From NCBI RefSeq assembly GCF_900162695.1, contig NZ_FUIH01000007.1, positions 1,922,001-1,986,000 of the forward strand: a stretch of DNA of 64,000 bases, read 5' to 3'. Of the stretch, positions 52,453 through 61,782 are shown one piece after another; positions within the stretch are counted from its first letter, which is position 1, and each line of letters starts with the position of its first letter. This DNA is from Virgibacillus siamensis (GTDB taxonomy: Bacteria > Bacillota > Bacilli > Bacillales > Amphibacillaceae). The translations under genes and the position numbers were made by a program. The notes under the pieces are model-generated. The model made no database searches and was not told the DNA's origin. It saw only the letters and a program-made list of their open reading frames with translations.

Positions 52453-52998
52453 TCATTCTTTCCATAAACTTGTATTAGAAGTAGTAACAGCTACAGCCCC
52501 GCCAGCCAGTGCGTGACCCACATCCTCACGTGATCTTATAAGTCCGCCGGCGATTACAGGTTTATTGGCCTGTTCTGTCAGTTCACCAATAACGTCGGGT
52601 ATTAGTCCGGGCAAAACTTCAATACAATCCGGGTGAAACCGGTCAATCATTTTGATGTTCTGCTCAAGCGCCAGACTGTCAAGGAGGAATACCCGCTGTA
52701 CCGCAAGCAGTTGATGCTTTTTGGCAAATTTGATAATGTTTCCCCTTGTTGAAAGGATCCCATACGGCTTAATTTCCCGAACAAGGAATTCCATCCCGTA
52801 ATCGTCAGCCTTAAGCCCTTGAATCAAATCTACATGAATCAACGCTTTCTTGCCGGCCCGTTTGGAATAATCCACAAGACTTTTCAGCTGGGAAAGACGT
52901 GTTTCCAAAAAAACAACAAATTCATGGTTGGATTCCAGCGCTTTTTCAAAATCTTTCATTCTTCTCACTGCCGGAACAATTCCTGCTGGTATTTCCAT
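52453..52998 (-). CDS. glpP: glycerol-3-phosphate-responsive antiterminator GlpP
   Basis: Binds leader RNA of glpFK and glpD and, with glycerol 3-phosphate, prevents their termination. The 181-residue protein matches the GlpP TIM-barrel-like fold: ALIHVDLIQGLKADDYGMEF, GILSTRGNIIKFAKK, VQRVFLLDSLALEQN, IEVLPGLIPDVIGEL, IAGGLIRSREDV and VAVTTSNTSLWK at the end. It starts 17 bases behind the acyltransferase gene and so appears to be the last gene of the hprK operon, while lying directly upstream of the glpF promoter. Confidence 0.95.
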   Translation of the reverse strand: MEIPAGIVPAVRRMKDFEKALESNHEFVVFLETRLSQLKSLVDYSKRAGKKALIHVDLIQGLKADDYGMEFLVREIKPYGILSTRGNIIKFAKKHQLLAVQRVFLLDSLALEQNIKMIDRFHPDCIEVLPGLIPDVIGELTEQANKPVIAGGLIRSREDVGHALAGGAVAVTTSNTSLWKE

Positions 52999-53015
52999 TC
53001 AATAACCACCTTATC

Positions 53016-53534
53016 TTATAACTCTTCCTCTTTTGAACGCCGCTCCATCTCTTCTTTTGTAAAAATTATTTTCATCGGGTTTCCGCCGACAAACGCCCCG
53101 GGAGGAACATCCTTATGTACCAGTGAACCTGCTGAAACCACCGCCCCATCCCCTATCGTTACACCGGGGAGAACCGTTGAGTTCGCACCAATCATCACAC
53201 CATCACCGATAGTAACTTTGCCGATCCGATATTCCTTTATTAAATATTCATGTGCTAAAATAGTTGTATTATAACCAATTACGCTGTTGGAACCGACCGT
53301 TATTTTTTCCGGAAACATAATGTCCGGCATGACCATCAAGGCAAATGCCGTTTTCGATCCGACGTTCATACGCAAAAATGTCCGGTAAATCCAATTTTTA
53401 ACAGATAAAAATGGGGTGTACCGGGCAATTTGGATAACAATAAAATTTTTAGTTACTTTCCAAAAAGGTACCGTCTTATATATTTTCCACAGCGAATTGG
53501 CATCTTTTACGTAATAACGATCGGTTTTGCGCAT
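53016..53534 (-). CDS. yvoF: hexapeptide-repeat acyltransferase (YvoF-like)
   Basis: A 172-residue left-handed beta-helix protein. Hexapeptide repeats run from VMPDIMFPEKITVGSNSVIG through IGKVTIGDGVMIGANSTVLP to GVTIGDGAVVSAGSLVHKDV, followed by GNPMKII, typical of maltose/galactoside O-acetyltransferase relatives. The acceptor is unknown. Gene order ppaX-yvoF is the B. subtilis one. Confidence 0.88.
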   Translation of the reverse strand: MRKTDRYYVKDANSLWKIYKTVPFWKVTKNFIVIQIARYTPFLSVKNWIYRTFLRMNVGSKTAFALMVMPDIMFPEKITVGSNSVIGYNTTILAHEYLIKEYRIGKVTIGDGVMIGANSTVLPGVTIGDGAVVSAGSLVHKDVPPGAFVGGNPMKIIFTKEEMERRSKEEEL

Positions 53535-53537
53535 GAT

Positions 53538-54173
53538 TCACACTCCTGCAATTTTCAATAAATCCCGCATATCATCCAGCATGTATGTCGGTTCATACGA
53601 AAGCAGTTTTTCCCTGCCTTTTAAGGACCAGGCCACACCGGCAGTACGAACCCCGGCATTTTTTCCTGCTTCAATGTCATGATGATTATCACCGACCATC
53701 AAGGTTGATTCAGCACTTGCCTCCATTGCCTGCATTGCTTTTAAAACAGGTTCAGGATGTGGTTTGGCATGATTCACATCATCTAAGGCAATAATAGTTT
53801 CAAAAAAATGATCCAATCCTGTAACTTTCAGCCCCATATCAACAGTTCGACGCATTTTAGTCGTAACGATTCCAATTTGAATAGGCTTTTCCCGTAATTT
53901 TTCAAGTGTCTCTGCAACATAAGGAAATGCAATCACGTAGTCATCATGGTGCTTCAGGTTATGTTTTCGGTATGCGGCAACCATTTCATCTGCCCGATTT
54001 TGATCAACTTGAAGAAAAGAATCCCTGAGGGGCGGGCCGATAAATTCTGCTGCATCGTCACGTGTCAGGTCTTTTCCAAATTGATTGAATGTATGCATAA
54101 ATGATTCGATAATCAGTTCATTTGTATCGATTAGTGTTCCATCCAAATCAAAGAGTATTGTACGAATGTTCAT
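53538..54173 (-). CDS. ppaX: pyrophosphatase PpaX
   Basis: A 211-residue HAD-superfamily enzyme that hydrolyses the pyrophosphate released when HprK dephosphorylates Ser-P-HPr. It has the nucleophile motif LFDLDGTLIDTNE (8-20), the Ser/Thr motif GIVTTKMRR, the Lys region AKPHPEPVLKA and VGDNHHDIEAGKNAG. The neighbouring hprK supports this identity over a generic phosphoglycolate phosphatase. It overlaps yvoD by 26 bases. Confidence 0.93.
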   Translation of the reverse strand: MNIRTILFDLDGTLIDTNELIIESFMHTFNQFGKDLTRDDAAEFIGPPLRDSFLQVDQNRADEMVAAYRKHNLKHHDDYVIAFPYVAETLEKLREKPIQIGIVTTKMRRTVDMGLKVTGLDHFFETIIALDDVNHAKPHPEPVLKAMQAMEASAESTLMVGDNHHDIEAGKNAGVRTAGVAWSLKGREKLLSYEPTYMLDDMRDLLKIAGV

Positions 54174-55110
54174 GTGATGTGTCCTTTCTTTTTTGTTTTT
54201 CCATTCGTTTCCAAGTAAAGGCTACTGCCATAGTCAGTAAGATTGCTGTAACCAAACGAATTACAAGGAGAGGTAAGACAGGTATTCCGAGTGGTACAAA
54301 TACCAGCGTATCTTCCACAACCGCATGGCACGATACAAGGAATATCAATGCCAGATACATATCACGGCGGGATACACCATCTTCCTCAACAGCCTGTATC
54401 ATCATTCCGGCACCATATGCAAGACCAATTGTCAGTCCGGTGACCAGTGTCATGGATGTATTTTTTTCCATGCCTAAAAGCCTGGTAAAAGGGGCAAGCT
54501 TATTAGAAACAATTTGCAGCCACCCTTTTTCACGCAGAACCTGCATAACCATCATCAGCGGAATAACAATTAGTGCAAGTTGCAATATTGCCAGAAATGC
54601 TGTTTGCAAACCTTGAATGATAATTTCAGTCAATCCATCAGGCACTGAATTGGCTGTTGAAATCATTCCATATGCTGCCATATTATTTCCACCTGACCAG
54701 AATAGGTTAATCACTGCGGCGGACATGATTGCCAGCGATATGCGGATTCCTGAAATCAACCACCCATTCACACCGGCTTTGGAAGCTAAAGTCGATTCGA
54801 TGAACAGGTTATGGGAAAATGACATCATAACAGCCATTATAAAAACTTCTTTTACCGTAAAATCAAATGACACAATCGCAGCAATACCGGCATAAAGATT
54901 AAGTGCATTTCCCAGCACGAGCGGAACTGCAGCTTCCCCGGATAAACCGAATAATGCCATTAATGGACTGATTTTCTCAATAAGCCACGGCAGTACCGGT
55001 GTATGCTGTAAAATGGTCACAATAAGTGTTATTGGAAAAATGACTTTTCCCAATGTCCAGGTAACTGATAATCCTTGCTGAAACCCACGAATTAAAATTC
55101 CTTTCAACAC
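54148..55110 (-). CDS. yvoD: nucleoside-recognition (Gate) domain membrane protein YvoD
   Basis: A membrane protein of about 320 residues with two Gate/nucleoside-recognition regions (VLGNALNLYAGIAAIVSFDF, and GLAYGAGMMIQAVEEDGVS with LVSCHAVVEDTLVFVPLG). The likely start is GTG 55110 or TTG 55107, behind GAGGG; the open frame to 55188 would overlap lgt. It lies between lgt and ppaX as in B. subtilis. Its transport role is unknown. Confidence 0.85.
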   Translation of the reverse strand: MLKGILIRGFQQGLSVTWTLGKVIFPITLIVTILQHTPVLPWLIEKISPLMALFGLSGEAAVPLVLGNALNLYAGIAAIVSFDFTVKEVFIMAVMMSFSHNLFIESTLASKAGVNGWLISGIRISLAIMSAAVINLFWSGGNNMAAYGMISTANSVPDGLTEIIIQGLQTAFLAILQLALIVIPLMMVMQVLREKGWLQIVSNKLAPFTRLLGMEKNTSMTLVTGLTIGLAYGAGMMIQAVEEDGVSRRDMYLALIFLVSCHAVVEDTLVFVPLGIPVLPLLVIRLVTAILLTMAVAFTWKRMEKQKRKDTSHEHSYNTL

Positions 55111-55135
55111 TTGTTCCCTCTTTTCGAAACGATTC

Positions 55136-55972
55136 TTATTTCTTAACCTCTTCCCCGTTATAACGGCGTTTTGCCATTCCCGAGACACGACGATAAATAA
55201 TCAGCCCTGCCGTGAATAGAATCAATACAACGGAGATAAGCTGGGCCATGCGAATGTCAGTCCCCGGAATATACAAACTGTCGGTTCGCATTCCCTCGAT
55301 AAAAAAGCGGCCAGCCGAATAAGCAATCACATAACTGAGAAAAACCTCTCCGCGTATTGGATTGTATCTGCGGAAAAGAAGCAGAAAAACGAAAATTAAC
55401 AAGTTCCATACAGATTCATACAGAAATGTCGGATGATACATCGTCCCCTCAATACACATCTGATTCATAATAAAATCAGGTAAATATTGATGGAAACTGT
55501 TGAATGTCGCTTCTGAAATCGGTCCGCCATGTGCTTCCTGATTCATAAAGTTTCCCCAGCGGCCAATCGCCTGCCCCAGAATAAGACTTGGGGCAATGAT
55601 ATCTGCCAGTTGCCAAAACGATACCTTTTTCACACGAGTATATATGATGGCTGTCAAAACAGAACCGATCAATGCACCATGAATGGCGATTCCGCCTTCC
55701 CAGACAGCAAACACATCCCACCACGGAGCACCAACATACCGGTCCCATTCGAAAACCACGTAATAAATTCGTGCAAATATGATAGCAGCCGGAATAGCAA
55801 AAACAATCAAATCGATGATCAGATCCTTATGAAGTCCAAGCCGGTCTGCTTCCTTTGTCGCTAAGTACAATCCAATAAAAACACCAAAGGCAATAATAAC
55901 GCCATACCAATAAATTGTTAAAGGACCAAGCTCAAGAAATACCCGGTCCAATGAAGGTGCATTACAACTCAA
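55136..55972 (-). CDS. lgt: prolipoprotein diacylglyceryl transferase
   Basis: Adds diacylglycerol to the lipobox cysteine of prelipoproteins such as EfeO and the peptide-binding protein encoded here. The 278-residue protein has seven membrane segments and the Lgt signature GQAIGRWGNFMNQEAHGGPI. The start is TTG 55972, 9 bases behind AGGAG. It is 12 bases from hprK. Confidence 0.96.
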   Translation of the reverse strand: MSCNAPSLDRVFLELGPLTIYWYGVIIAFGVFIGLYLATKEADRLGLHKDLIIDLIVFAIPAAIIFARIYYVVFEWDRYVGAPWWDVFAVWEGGIAIHGALIGSVLTAIIYTRVKKVSFWQLADIIAPSLILGQAIGRWGNFMNQEAHGGPISEATFNSFHQYLPDFIMNQMCIEGTMYHPTFLYESVWNLLIFVFLLLFRRYNPIRGEVFLSYVIAYSAGRFFIEGMRTDSLYIPGTDIRMAQLISVVLILFTAGLIIYRRVSGMAKRRYNGEEVKK

Positions 55973-55984
55973 TATAACCAGCTC

Positions 55985-56920
55985 CTATTCCGTTTCATCG
56001 TTTCCCTGATCAATCATCGCTGTCAGCCGTTCAGAAAATTCCTCAGCAGCATTTACACCCATCCGCTTCAGTCTGAAGTTCATAGCCGCAACCTCAATAA
56101 TGACAGCAAGGTTTCTTCCGGGACGAACGGGAATGGTCGCCTTTGGAAGGCTGACGTCCATGATTTTCATTCTTTCTTCATCAAGTCCGAGCCGATCATA
56201 CTGTTTATTCTCATCCCATAATTCCAGATTAATGATCAGTGAAATTTTTTTATAACTGCGGACTGCACCCGCACCAAACAGTGTCATAACATTAATAATT
56301 CCCAGCCCGCGTATTTCAAGCAGATGTTCAATCAATGGAGGCGGGTTCCCAATAAGTCTGTCATAATCTTCCTGACGAATTTCAACACTATCGTCCGCCA
56401 CAAGTCTGTGTCCGCGCTTTACGAGCTCCAGTGCTGTTTCACTTTTACCGACACCACTTTGACCAGTTATTAACACGCCAACACCATAAATATCCACTAA
56501 AACACCGTGGATAGCCGTAAATGGGGCAAATTTTGCCTCCAGATAGTTCGTCAGTCTGCTGATTACCCGGGTTGTCGTGCGTGGTGAGTGCAAAATGGGC
56601 ACACCCGATTCGTTGGCTGCGTCAAGCATCGCCTGGGGTATTTCCATGCCGCGTGAAATCACAATACCCGGAGTAATATCAGTGCATAGCTGTTCCATAC
56701 GCTCTTTTTGATGTTCAGGAGTTAAATCCAAAAAATACGCCATTTCGGTTTTGCCAATCAACTGCAGGCGTTCCATTGGATAGTAGTTGAAATAACCGGT
56801 CATCTCAATTCCCGGTCTTGATATGTCACTTGTCGTTATTTCCCTATGTATACCGTCTTCTCCTGCCACCAAGGTTAAATTAAAGTTTTCCAGCAGGTCT
56901 TTTGTACGTACTTTTGCCAT
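55985..56920 (-). CDS. hprK: HPr kinase/phosphorylase
   Basis: Phosphorylates HPr and Crh on the regulatory serine when fructose 1,6-bisphosphate is high and reverses it when phosphate is high. It is thus the switch for CcpA repression. The 311-residue protein has His139 in IHGVLVDIYG, Walker A GQSGVGKS (153-160), the phosphorylase aspartates in VADDSVE and the HprK signature LEIRGLGIINVMTLFG (about 202-217). It heads hprK-lgt-yvoD-ppaX-yvoF and apparently glpP. Confidence 0.97.
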   Translation of the reverse strand: MAKVRTKDLLENFNLTLVAGEDGIHREITTSDISRPGIEMTGYFNYYPMERLQLIGKTEMAYFLDLTPEHQKERMEQLCTDITPGIVISRGMEIPQAMLDAANESGVPILHSPRTTTRVISRLTNYLEAKFAPFTAIHGVLVDIYGVGVLITGQSGVGKSETALELVKRGHRLVADDSVEIRQEDYDRLIGNPPPLIEHLLEIRGLGIINVMTLFGAGAVRSYKKISLIINLELWDENKQYDRLGLDEERMKIMDVSLPKATIPVRPGRNLAVIIEVAAMNFRLKRMGVNAAEEFSERLTAMIDQGNDETE

Positions 56921-57042
56921 TATTGTACCCTCCAGTTGATTCCCTGATACTGATGTTTATTGTAGCATATTTTGACCATACTCAGTACAGCATGTTTAAA
57001 AATGGTTTATTAAAAAAACGGCTAGTTAACGCATATAGGCAG

Positions 57043-57078
57043 AAAAATAAATCGCAGGGGGACTCCTTGCGATTTATT
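57043..57078 (-). terminator. terminator overlapping the yvlD stop codon
   Basis: On minus, AATAAATCGCA pairs with TGCGATTTATT (57045-57078), then TTTCT. The 5' arm includes the stop codon at 57074. Confidence 0.75.
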
Positions 57079-57439
57079 CTTTCGTAACAGTATCCTTTAC
57101 AAGCCGGTTTAACAGCAGATTTAATATGGAGATAATGACAGCTGCAATGATAGCTGTACCAAAACCATCAATAACAAACGATTCATCCATAATGCCCTGA
57201 GTGAGCATCAGTGTGATCGCATTAATGACAAAGAGAAATAAACCGAGCGACACAACCGTGATCGGCAATGTCAAAACAATTAAGATTGGTTTAACAATCA
57301 CATTCAATATTGCCAGAATGATACTTGCGAGCAGTGCGGTACCAAAACCGGCAACATGAAACGATTCAAATAATTGCGCAACAACAATCAATGCAACAGC
57401 ATTCAGAAAAATAGACAAAAGCCATCGGAACAGCATCAA
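57074..57439 (-). CDS. yvlD: YvlD-family (phage holin family 4) membrane protein
   Basis: A 121-residue protein with four hydrophobic segments, e.g. WLLSIFLNAVALIVVAQLF and ILAILNVIVKPILIVLTLPI. The family is named for distant similarity to holins, but the bacterial members accompany PspC-domain proteins in envelope-stress loci (B. subtilis yvlABCD under SigW). It overlaps yvlC by 4 bases. Confidence 0.88.
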   Translation of the reverse strand: MMLFRWLLSIFLNAVALIVVAQLFESFHVAGFGTALLASIILAILNVIVKPILIVLTLPITVVSLGLFLFVINAITLMLTQGIMDESFVIDGFGTAIIAAVIISILNLLLNRLVKDTVTKE

Positions 57440-57630
57440 CGTACCTCCCGCTCATTTGGTACAACGAAAATACAGACAATATATACGAATACGCCGAACG
57501 CACCAAACAAAACACTTACCGCAAAGAGCAGCCGTACAATGGTTGCATCAATGTTGAAATATTCCGCGATGCCTGAACAAACACCCGCCAGCATACGATT
57601 GGATTCTGACCGGTATAAACGTTTCGACAT
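57436..57630 (-). CDS. yvlC: PspC-domain protein YvlC
   Basis: A 64-residue protein that is almost only a PspC domain: KRLYRSESNRMLAGVCSGIA then a hydrophobic helix and VVPNERE. In B. subtilis yvlC and yvlD belong to a SigW-regulated envelope-stress operon; yvlA and yvlB are not present here. Confidence 0.9.
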   Translation of the reverse strand: MSKRLYRSESNRMLAGVCSGIAEYFNIDATIVRLLFAVSVLFGAFGVFVYIVCIFVVPNEREVR

Positions 57631-57651
57631 ACGAACCCCGCTCCCTTTTGG

Positions 57652-58332
57652 TTATTTTTCAAAATCCCATATAAAAAAGTATTCATTACCTAAATGCTTT
57701 TTGGCCCGATCCTGTAATTCACTGTTCGTGGTTTGACTGTTTCTTATATTACTTAGAACACCACTTGCCTGGGATTTATGTGACTGGATTGCTTCCATTT
57801 TTTCATCAAAATAATCCGTAACATCATTTTTCACTTGCGGAACACCAATCTCCTCAAAATAATTATTCGTAATCGCCTGTGCCCAAACGGTTGGGCGTTT
57901 TTCCGGCGCCATCAGCCGCACAGCCTCAATCGCTGCTGCCCCGAGAGCGTTATGATCAGGGTGCACTGCATGCTCCGGATAGTGTGTAATAACAAGACTT
58001 GGTCTGATTTCTTCCAGAATAGCTTTCAAATGTTGCGCCACTTCATCCCTATCCTCAAATTCCAATGTTTTATCACGATACCCGAGCATACGCAGGTCGA
58101 TATCCAGCTTCTTGCAAGCTTCCTTCAACTCCTCTTTTCTGATTTCCGGAAGACTTTCACGGTTTGCAAATGTGGGATTACCCATGTTCCTGCCCATCTC
58201 TCCAAGCGTACCGCATAAATAGGTTACAGGCACACCTTGCCGACGAAATTTCGTAATCGTACCAGCAGCACCGAATGATTCGTCATCCGGATGCGGATAT
58301 ATAACAACAACGTGTTTCTCCATCTCTTTCAC
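57652..58332 (-). CDS. bshB2: bacillithiol biosynthesis deacetylase BshB2
   Basis: A LmbE-like zinc deacetylase that removes acetate from GlcNAc-malate in bacillithiol synthesis. The 226-residue protein has the zinc motif YPHPDDESFGAAGTI (HPDD), GTLGEMGRNMGNP and HAVHPDHNALG. The start is GTG 58332 or ATG 58323 (MEKHVVVIYPH). It follows yojF as in B. subtilis yojF-yojG. Confidence 0.93.
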   Translation of the reverse strand: MKEMEKHVVVIYPHPDDESFGAAGTITKFRRQGVPVTYLCGTLGEMGRNMGNPTFANRESLPEIRKEELKEACKKLDIDLRMLGYRDKTLEFEDRDEVAQHLKAILEEIRPSLVITHYPEHAVHPDHNALGAAAIEAVRLMAPEKRPTVWAQAITNNYFEEIGVPQVKNDVTDYFDEKMEAIQSHKSQASGVLSNIRNSQTTNSELQDRAKKHLGNEYFFIWDFEK

Positions 58333-58344
58333 CTAATCCTTTCT

Positions 58345-58698
58345 TTAATGCCGAAATGGTGTTTCACTTATTTGCAGCGATACCATCAACCGGCCTTCCC
58401 GGTCGTGCCCTGCAAGCAAGAGCTGATTTTTACCGTGAATGGTCCAGTCAGTCAACCCTTCCGCATAGATCCATCCAATATCCATCTTTAATCCGGCACG
58501 ATATGTTTTACCATTCCCCACAATTTTTGCTTGTGAAAAATTCACCTTTGCATTACGGATATAAGCCCCCACCGTATATGCTTTATCATCAAAATGGCTG
58601 GCATATGCCCCGTTTGTCGTTTCCAAATGGACATAAACATCTTTATTCACAAAGCTCTCCAGCCACTTCTGCACTTCCAATTGTTCAATTGGTTTCAT
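58345..58698 (-). CDS. yojF: YojF-family protein (DUF1806)
   Basis: A 117-residue protein of the YojF family, small beta-rich cytoplasmic proteins encoded next to bshB2. MKPIEQLEVQKWLESFVNKD and IYAEGLTDWTIHGKNQLLLA match that family as I know it. Function is unknown. Its stop is 12 bases from bshB2, an apparent operon. Confidence 0.88.
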   Translation of the reverse strand: MKPIEQLEVQKWLESFVNKDVYVHLETTNGAYASHFDDKAYTVGAYIRNAKVNFSQAKIVGNGKTYRAGLKMDIGWIYAEGLTDWTIHGKNQLLLAGHDREGRLMVSLQISETPFRH

Positions 58699-58804
58699 CT
58701 GTATGTTCCTCCCTGCTAACCATCTCTTTTTACCTTATCGAAACACCTGTATCGCGTCAAAAATTCTGTCCGGATTCTATGTTGGGAATTAACGTTGCAT
58801 TGTG

Positions 58805-58844
58805 TTAAAAAAGCAGTGAGCTTAGAGAAAATGCTCACTGCTTT
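58805..58844 (-). terminator. terminator of uvrBA
   Basis: AAAGCAGTGAGC and GCTCACTGCTTT arms (58810-58844) with an 11-base loop, then TTTTTT on minus. Confidence 0.88.
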
Positions 58845-58850
58845 AGAAAT

Positions 58851-61727
58851 TTAATTACTTCCTACTTTTTCATGTTTCTTAATATCTGCTTCCATTCGAT
58901 TGCGGTCTCGTTCCAGTACCGGTTTCAAATAACGTCCGGTATAGGATTCTTCTGTGGCGGCAATTGTTTCCGGTGTACCGGCGGCAATAATTTCGCCCCC
59001 CCGGTCACCACCTTCAGGACCAAGGTCAATAATATGATCAGCTGTTTTGATTACATCAAGATTATGTTCAATAATCAAGACTGTGTCCCCATTTTCCACC
59101 AGCCGCTGTAAAACATTCAGCAGACGGCGGATATCATCTGTATGCAGACCAGTTGTCGGCTCATCCAGAATATAAAATGATTTACCGTTCGAGCGGCGGT
59201 GCAGTTCACTTGCCAATTTCACACGCTGTGCTTCCCCGCCGGACAATGTTGTGGCCGGCTGACCAAGCTTCACATAACCCAGTCCCACGTCATAAACAGT
59301 CTGCAGTTTGCGTTTGATTTTCGGGATATTGGCGAAGAAACCAAGAGCCTCCTCGATTGTCATTCCAAGCACATCTGCAATACTTTTCCCCTTATATTTA
59401 ACTTCCAATGTTTCACGATTATATCGTTTACCGTGGCACACCTCACATGGCACATAAACATCCGGCAGAAAATGCATTTCGATTTTAATAATCCCATCGC
59501 CGCGGCATGCCTCGCAACGTCCGCCTTTAACATTGAAGCTGAATCGTCCTTTTTTATATCCGCGGACTTTTGCTTCGTTTGTCTGAGCAAAAACGTCACG
59601 AATATTATCGAACACACCGGTATATGTCGCTGGATTGGAACGGGGTGTGCGTCCAATCGGCGACTGGTCAATATCAATGACTTTTTCAATATGCTTAATA
59701 CCTTTTATTTTCTCATGTTTCCCCGGTTTATGTTTACCCCGATATAATTGTTTCGCCAATGATTTATACAAGATCCCATTTATTAATGTACTTTTTCCGG
59801 AACCGGAAACACCTGTTACAACAGTCATCAGCCCAATTGGGAATTTGGCATTAACATGTTTCAGGTTGTTTTCCTCTGCACCAACTACTTCAATATTCTT
59901 CTTGTTAGGTTTGCGTCGTTTAACAGGCAACGGGACGTACTCATTTCCCGATAAATATTTTCCGGTCAATGATTCTTGATTTTTCATCACTTTCTCTGGT
60001 GTTCCACTTGCAACAATTTCACCACCGTGTTCACCGGCACCCGGTCCAATGTCTATCAAATAATCAGCGGCGAGCATTGTATCCTCATCATGTTCCACAA
60101 CAATTAGCGTATTGTCCAGGTCACGCATCCGTTTTAGCGTATTGATCAGCCTGTCATTGTCACGTTGATGCAGACCGATGGACGGCTCATCCAGTACATA
60201 CAGAACCCCTGTCAATGCTGAACCGATTTGAGTTGCCAGTCGGATTCGCTGTGCCTCTCCGCCTGATAATGTGCCTGCAGCACGGGAAAGTGTCAAGTAT
60301 TCCAGCCCGACATTATTCAAAAAGTCAAGGCGATCACAAATTTCTTTCAGAATCATTCTGGCAATTGTTTCTTCTTTTTCTGTAAGCTCAAGGTTTTGAA
60401 AAAAATCTTTTGCCTCCACAATGGAAAAATCAGTAACCTGGCTAATGTGCAATTTATTCACCAGCACTGCCAGTGCACCTTCCCGTAATCGATACCCGCC
60501 ACAGTCCGGGCAGTTGGTCTGTGCCATATATTTCTCCAGTGTTTCACGGATAAAATCCGATGAAGTCTCTTTATAGCGGCGTGCAATATTATTCAGGACA
60601 CCTTCAAAAAAGATGTCATTGTCACGAACATTCCCAAAGTCATTTTTATAATGAAAATGAATTTTTTCCTTTCCGCTTCCATACAAAATCTTGTCCATTT
60701 GTTTGGCGGGAATTTTTTTAACCGGTATATCCATGTCTATTCCGTAATGATCACAAACACTTTTAAGCAATTGGGGATAATATTGCGAACTGATCGGCTC
60801 CCAGGCAACAATTGCATGTTCATTCAATGATTTGTCCCAGTCAGGAATGACAAGGTCCAGGTCAACCTCCAATTTGGTTCCAAGTCCATCACATGTTGGA
60901 CATGCACCGAATGGACTGTTAAAGGAGAATAACCTCGGTTCCAATTCTCCAATGGAAAAACCGCAAATCGGACATGCGTGATTTTCATTAAACATCAGTT
61001 CTTCATCGCCAATTACATCGACGATTATCTTTCCTTCCCCTAGGGCAAGTGCTGTTTCAATGGAATCACTAAGACGTCCGGCGACACCATCTTTGACCAC
61101 AATACGGTCAACCACTACCTCAATGGAGTGCTTTTTATTTTTCTCAAGTTTTATTTCTTCCGTTACTTCACGCATTTCTTTATCAACACGAATTCGGACA
61201 TAACCTTCACGCTTCAATTTTTCAAACGTTTTTACATGTTCTCCTTTGCGTCCGGAAACAACCGGGGCAAGAATCTGCATTTTCGTACGCTCTGGATATT
61301 CCAGGATTCGGTCAACCATTTGCTGAACAGTCTGTGACGTGATTTCAATTCCATGCTTTGGACATGTAGGCCGCCCGATGCGCGCATATAAAAGCCGCAG
61401 GTAATCATAAATTTCAGTAACCGTACCAACCGTCGAACGCGGGTTTCTGCTTGTTGTCTTCTGGTCGATGGAGATAGCCGGTGATAATCCTTCAATCGCG
61501 TCCACATCCGGTTTATCCATCTGTCCCAGAAACTGACGGGCATATGCGGAAAGGGATTCAACATAACGGCGCTGTCCTTCCGCATAAATGGTATCAAAAG
61601 CAAGTGATGATTTACCCGATCCGGATAATCCGGTTAAAACAACAAGCTTATTTTTCGGAATTTCCACATTGACATTTTTCAGATTATGTGCGCGTGCACC
61701 TTGTATTTTGATTGATTTACTAGGCAT
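58851..61727 (-). CDS. uvrA: excinuclease ABC subunit A
   Basis: The damage-recognition ATPase of nucleotide excision repair. The 958-residue protein has two ABC modules: Walker A GLSGSGKS (32-39) and GVSGSGKS (about 640), with two signatures LSGGEAQRIRLA and LSGGEAQRVKLA. Zinc-binding cysteine sets include CPICGF with CPTC, and CEACRGDGII with CEVCHG. It starts 55 bases behind uvrB and ends at a strong terminator. Confidence 0.98.
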   Translation of the reverse strand: MPSKSIKIQGARAHNLKNVNVEIPKNKLVVLTGLSGSGKSSLAFDTIYAEGQRRYVESLSAYARQFLGQMDKPDVDAIEGLSPAISIDQKTTSRNPRSTVGTVTEIYDYLRLLYARIGRPTCPKHGIEITSQTVQQMVDRILEYPERTKMQILAPVVSGRKGEHVKTFEKLKREGYVRIRVDKEMREVTEEIKLEKNKKHSIEVVVDRIVVKDGVAGRLSDSIETALALGEGKIIVDVIGDEELMFNENHACPICGFSIGELEPRLFSFNSPFGACPTCDGLGTKLEVDLDLVIPDWDKSLNEHAIVAWEPISSQYYPQLLKSVCDHYGIDMDIPVKKIPAKQMDKILYGSGKEKIHFHYKNDFGNVRDNDIFFEGVLNNIARRYKETSSDFIRETLEKYMAQTNCPDCGGYRLREGALAVLVNKLHISQVTDFSIVEAKDFFQNLELTEKEETIARMILKEICDRLDFLNNVGLEYLTLSRAAGTLSGGEAQRIRLATQIGSALTGVLYVLDEPSIGLHQRDNDRLINTLKRMRDLDNTLIVVEHDEDTMLAADYLIDIGPGAGEHGGEIVASGTPEKVMKNQESLTGKYLSGNEYVPLPVKRRKPNKKNIEVVGAEENNLKHVNAKFPIGLMTVVTGVSGSGKSTLINGILYKSLAKQLYRGKHKPGKHEKIKGIKHIEKVIDIDQSPIGRTPRSNPATYTGVFDNIRDVFAQTNEAKVRGYKKGRFSFNVKGGRCEACRGDGIIKIEMHFLPDVYVPCEVCHGKRYNRETLEVKYKGKSIADVLGMTIEEALGFFANIPKIKRKLQTVYDVGLGYVKLGQPATTLSGGEAQRVKLASELHRRSNGKSFYILDEPTTGLHTDDIRRLLNVLQRLVENGDTVLIIEHNLDVIKTADHIIDLGPEGGDRGGEIIAAGTPETIAATEESYTGRYLKPVLERDRNRMEADIKKHEKVGSN

Positions 61728-61782
61728 GAACTGGTCATCCTTCCACTTTCAATATCGGCTCAACGGATATTGATTCCGTTCT

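Noticed and set aside
57074..57439. Prophage holin
   Set aside because: The family name is historical; pairing with the PspC-domain gene yvlC marks it as the chromosomal yvlCD locus, and no phage genes are nearby.
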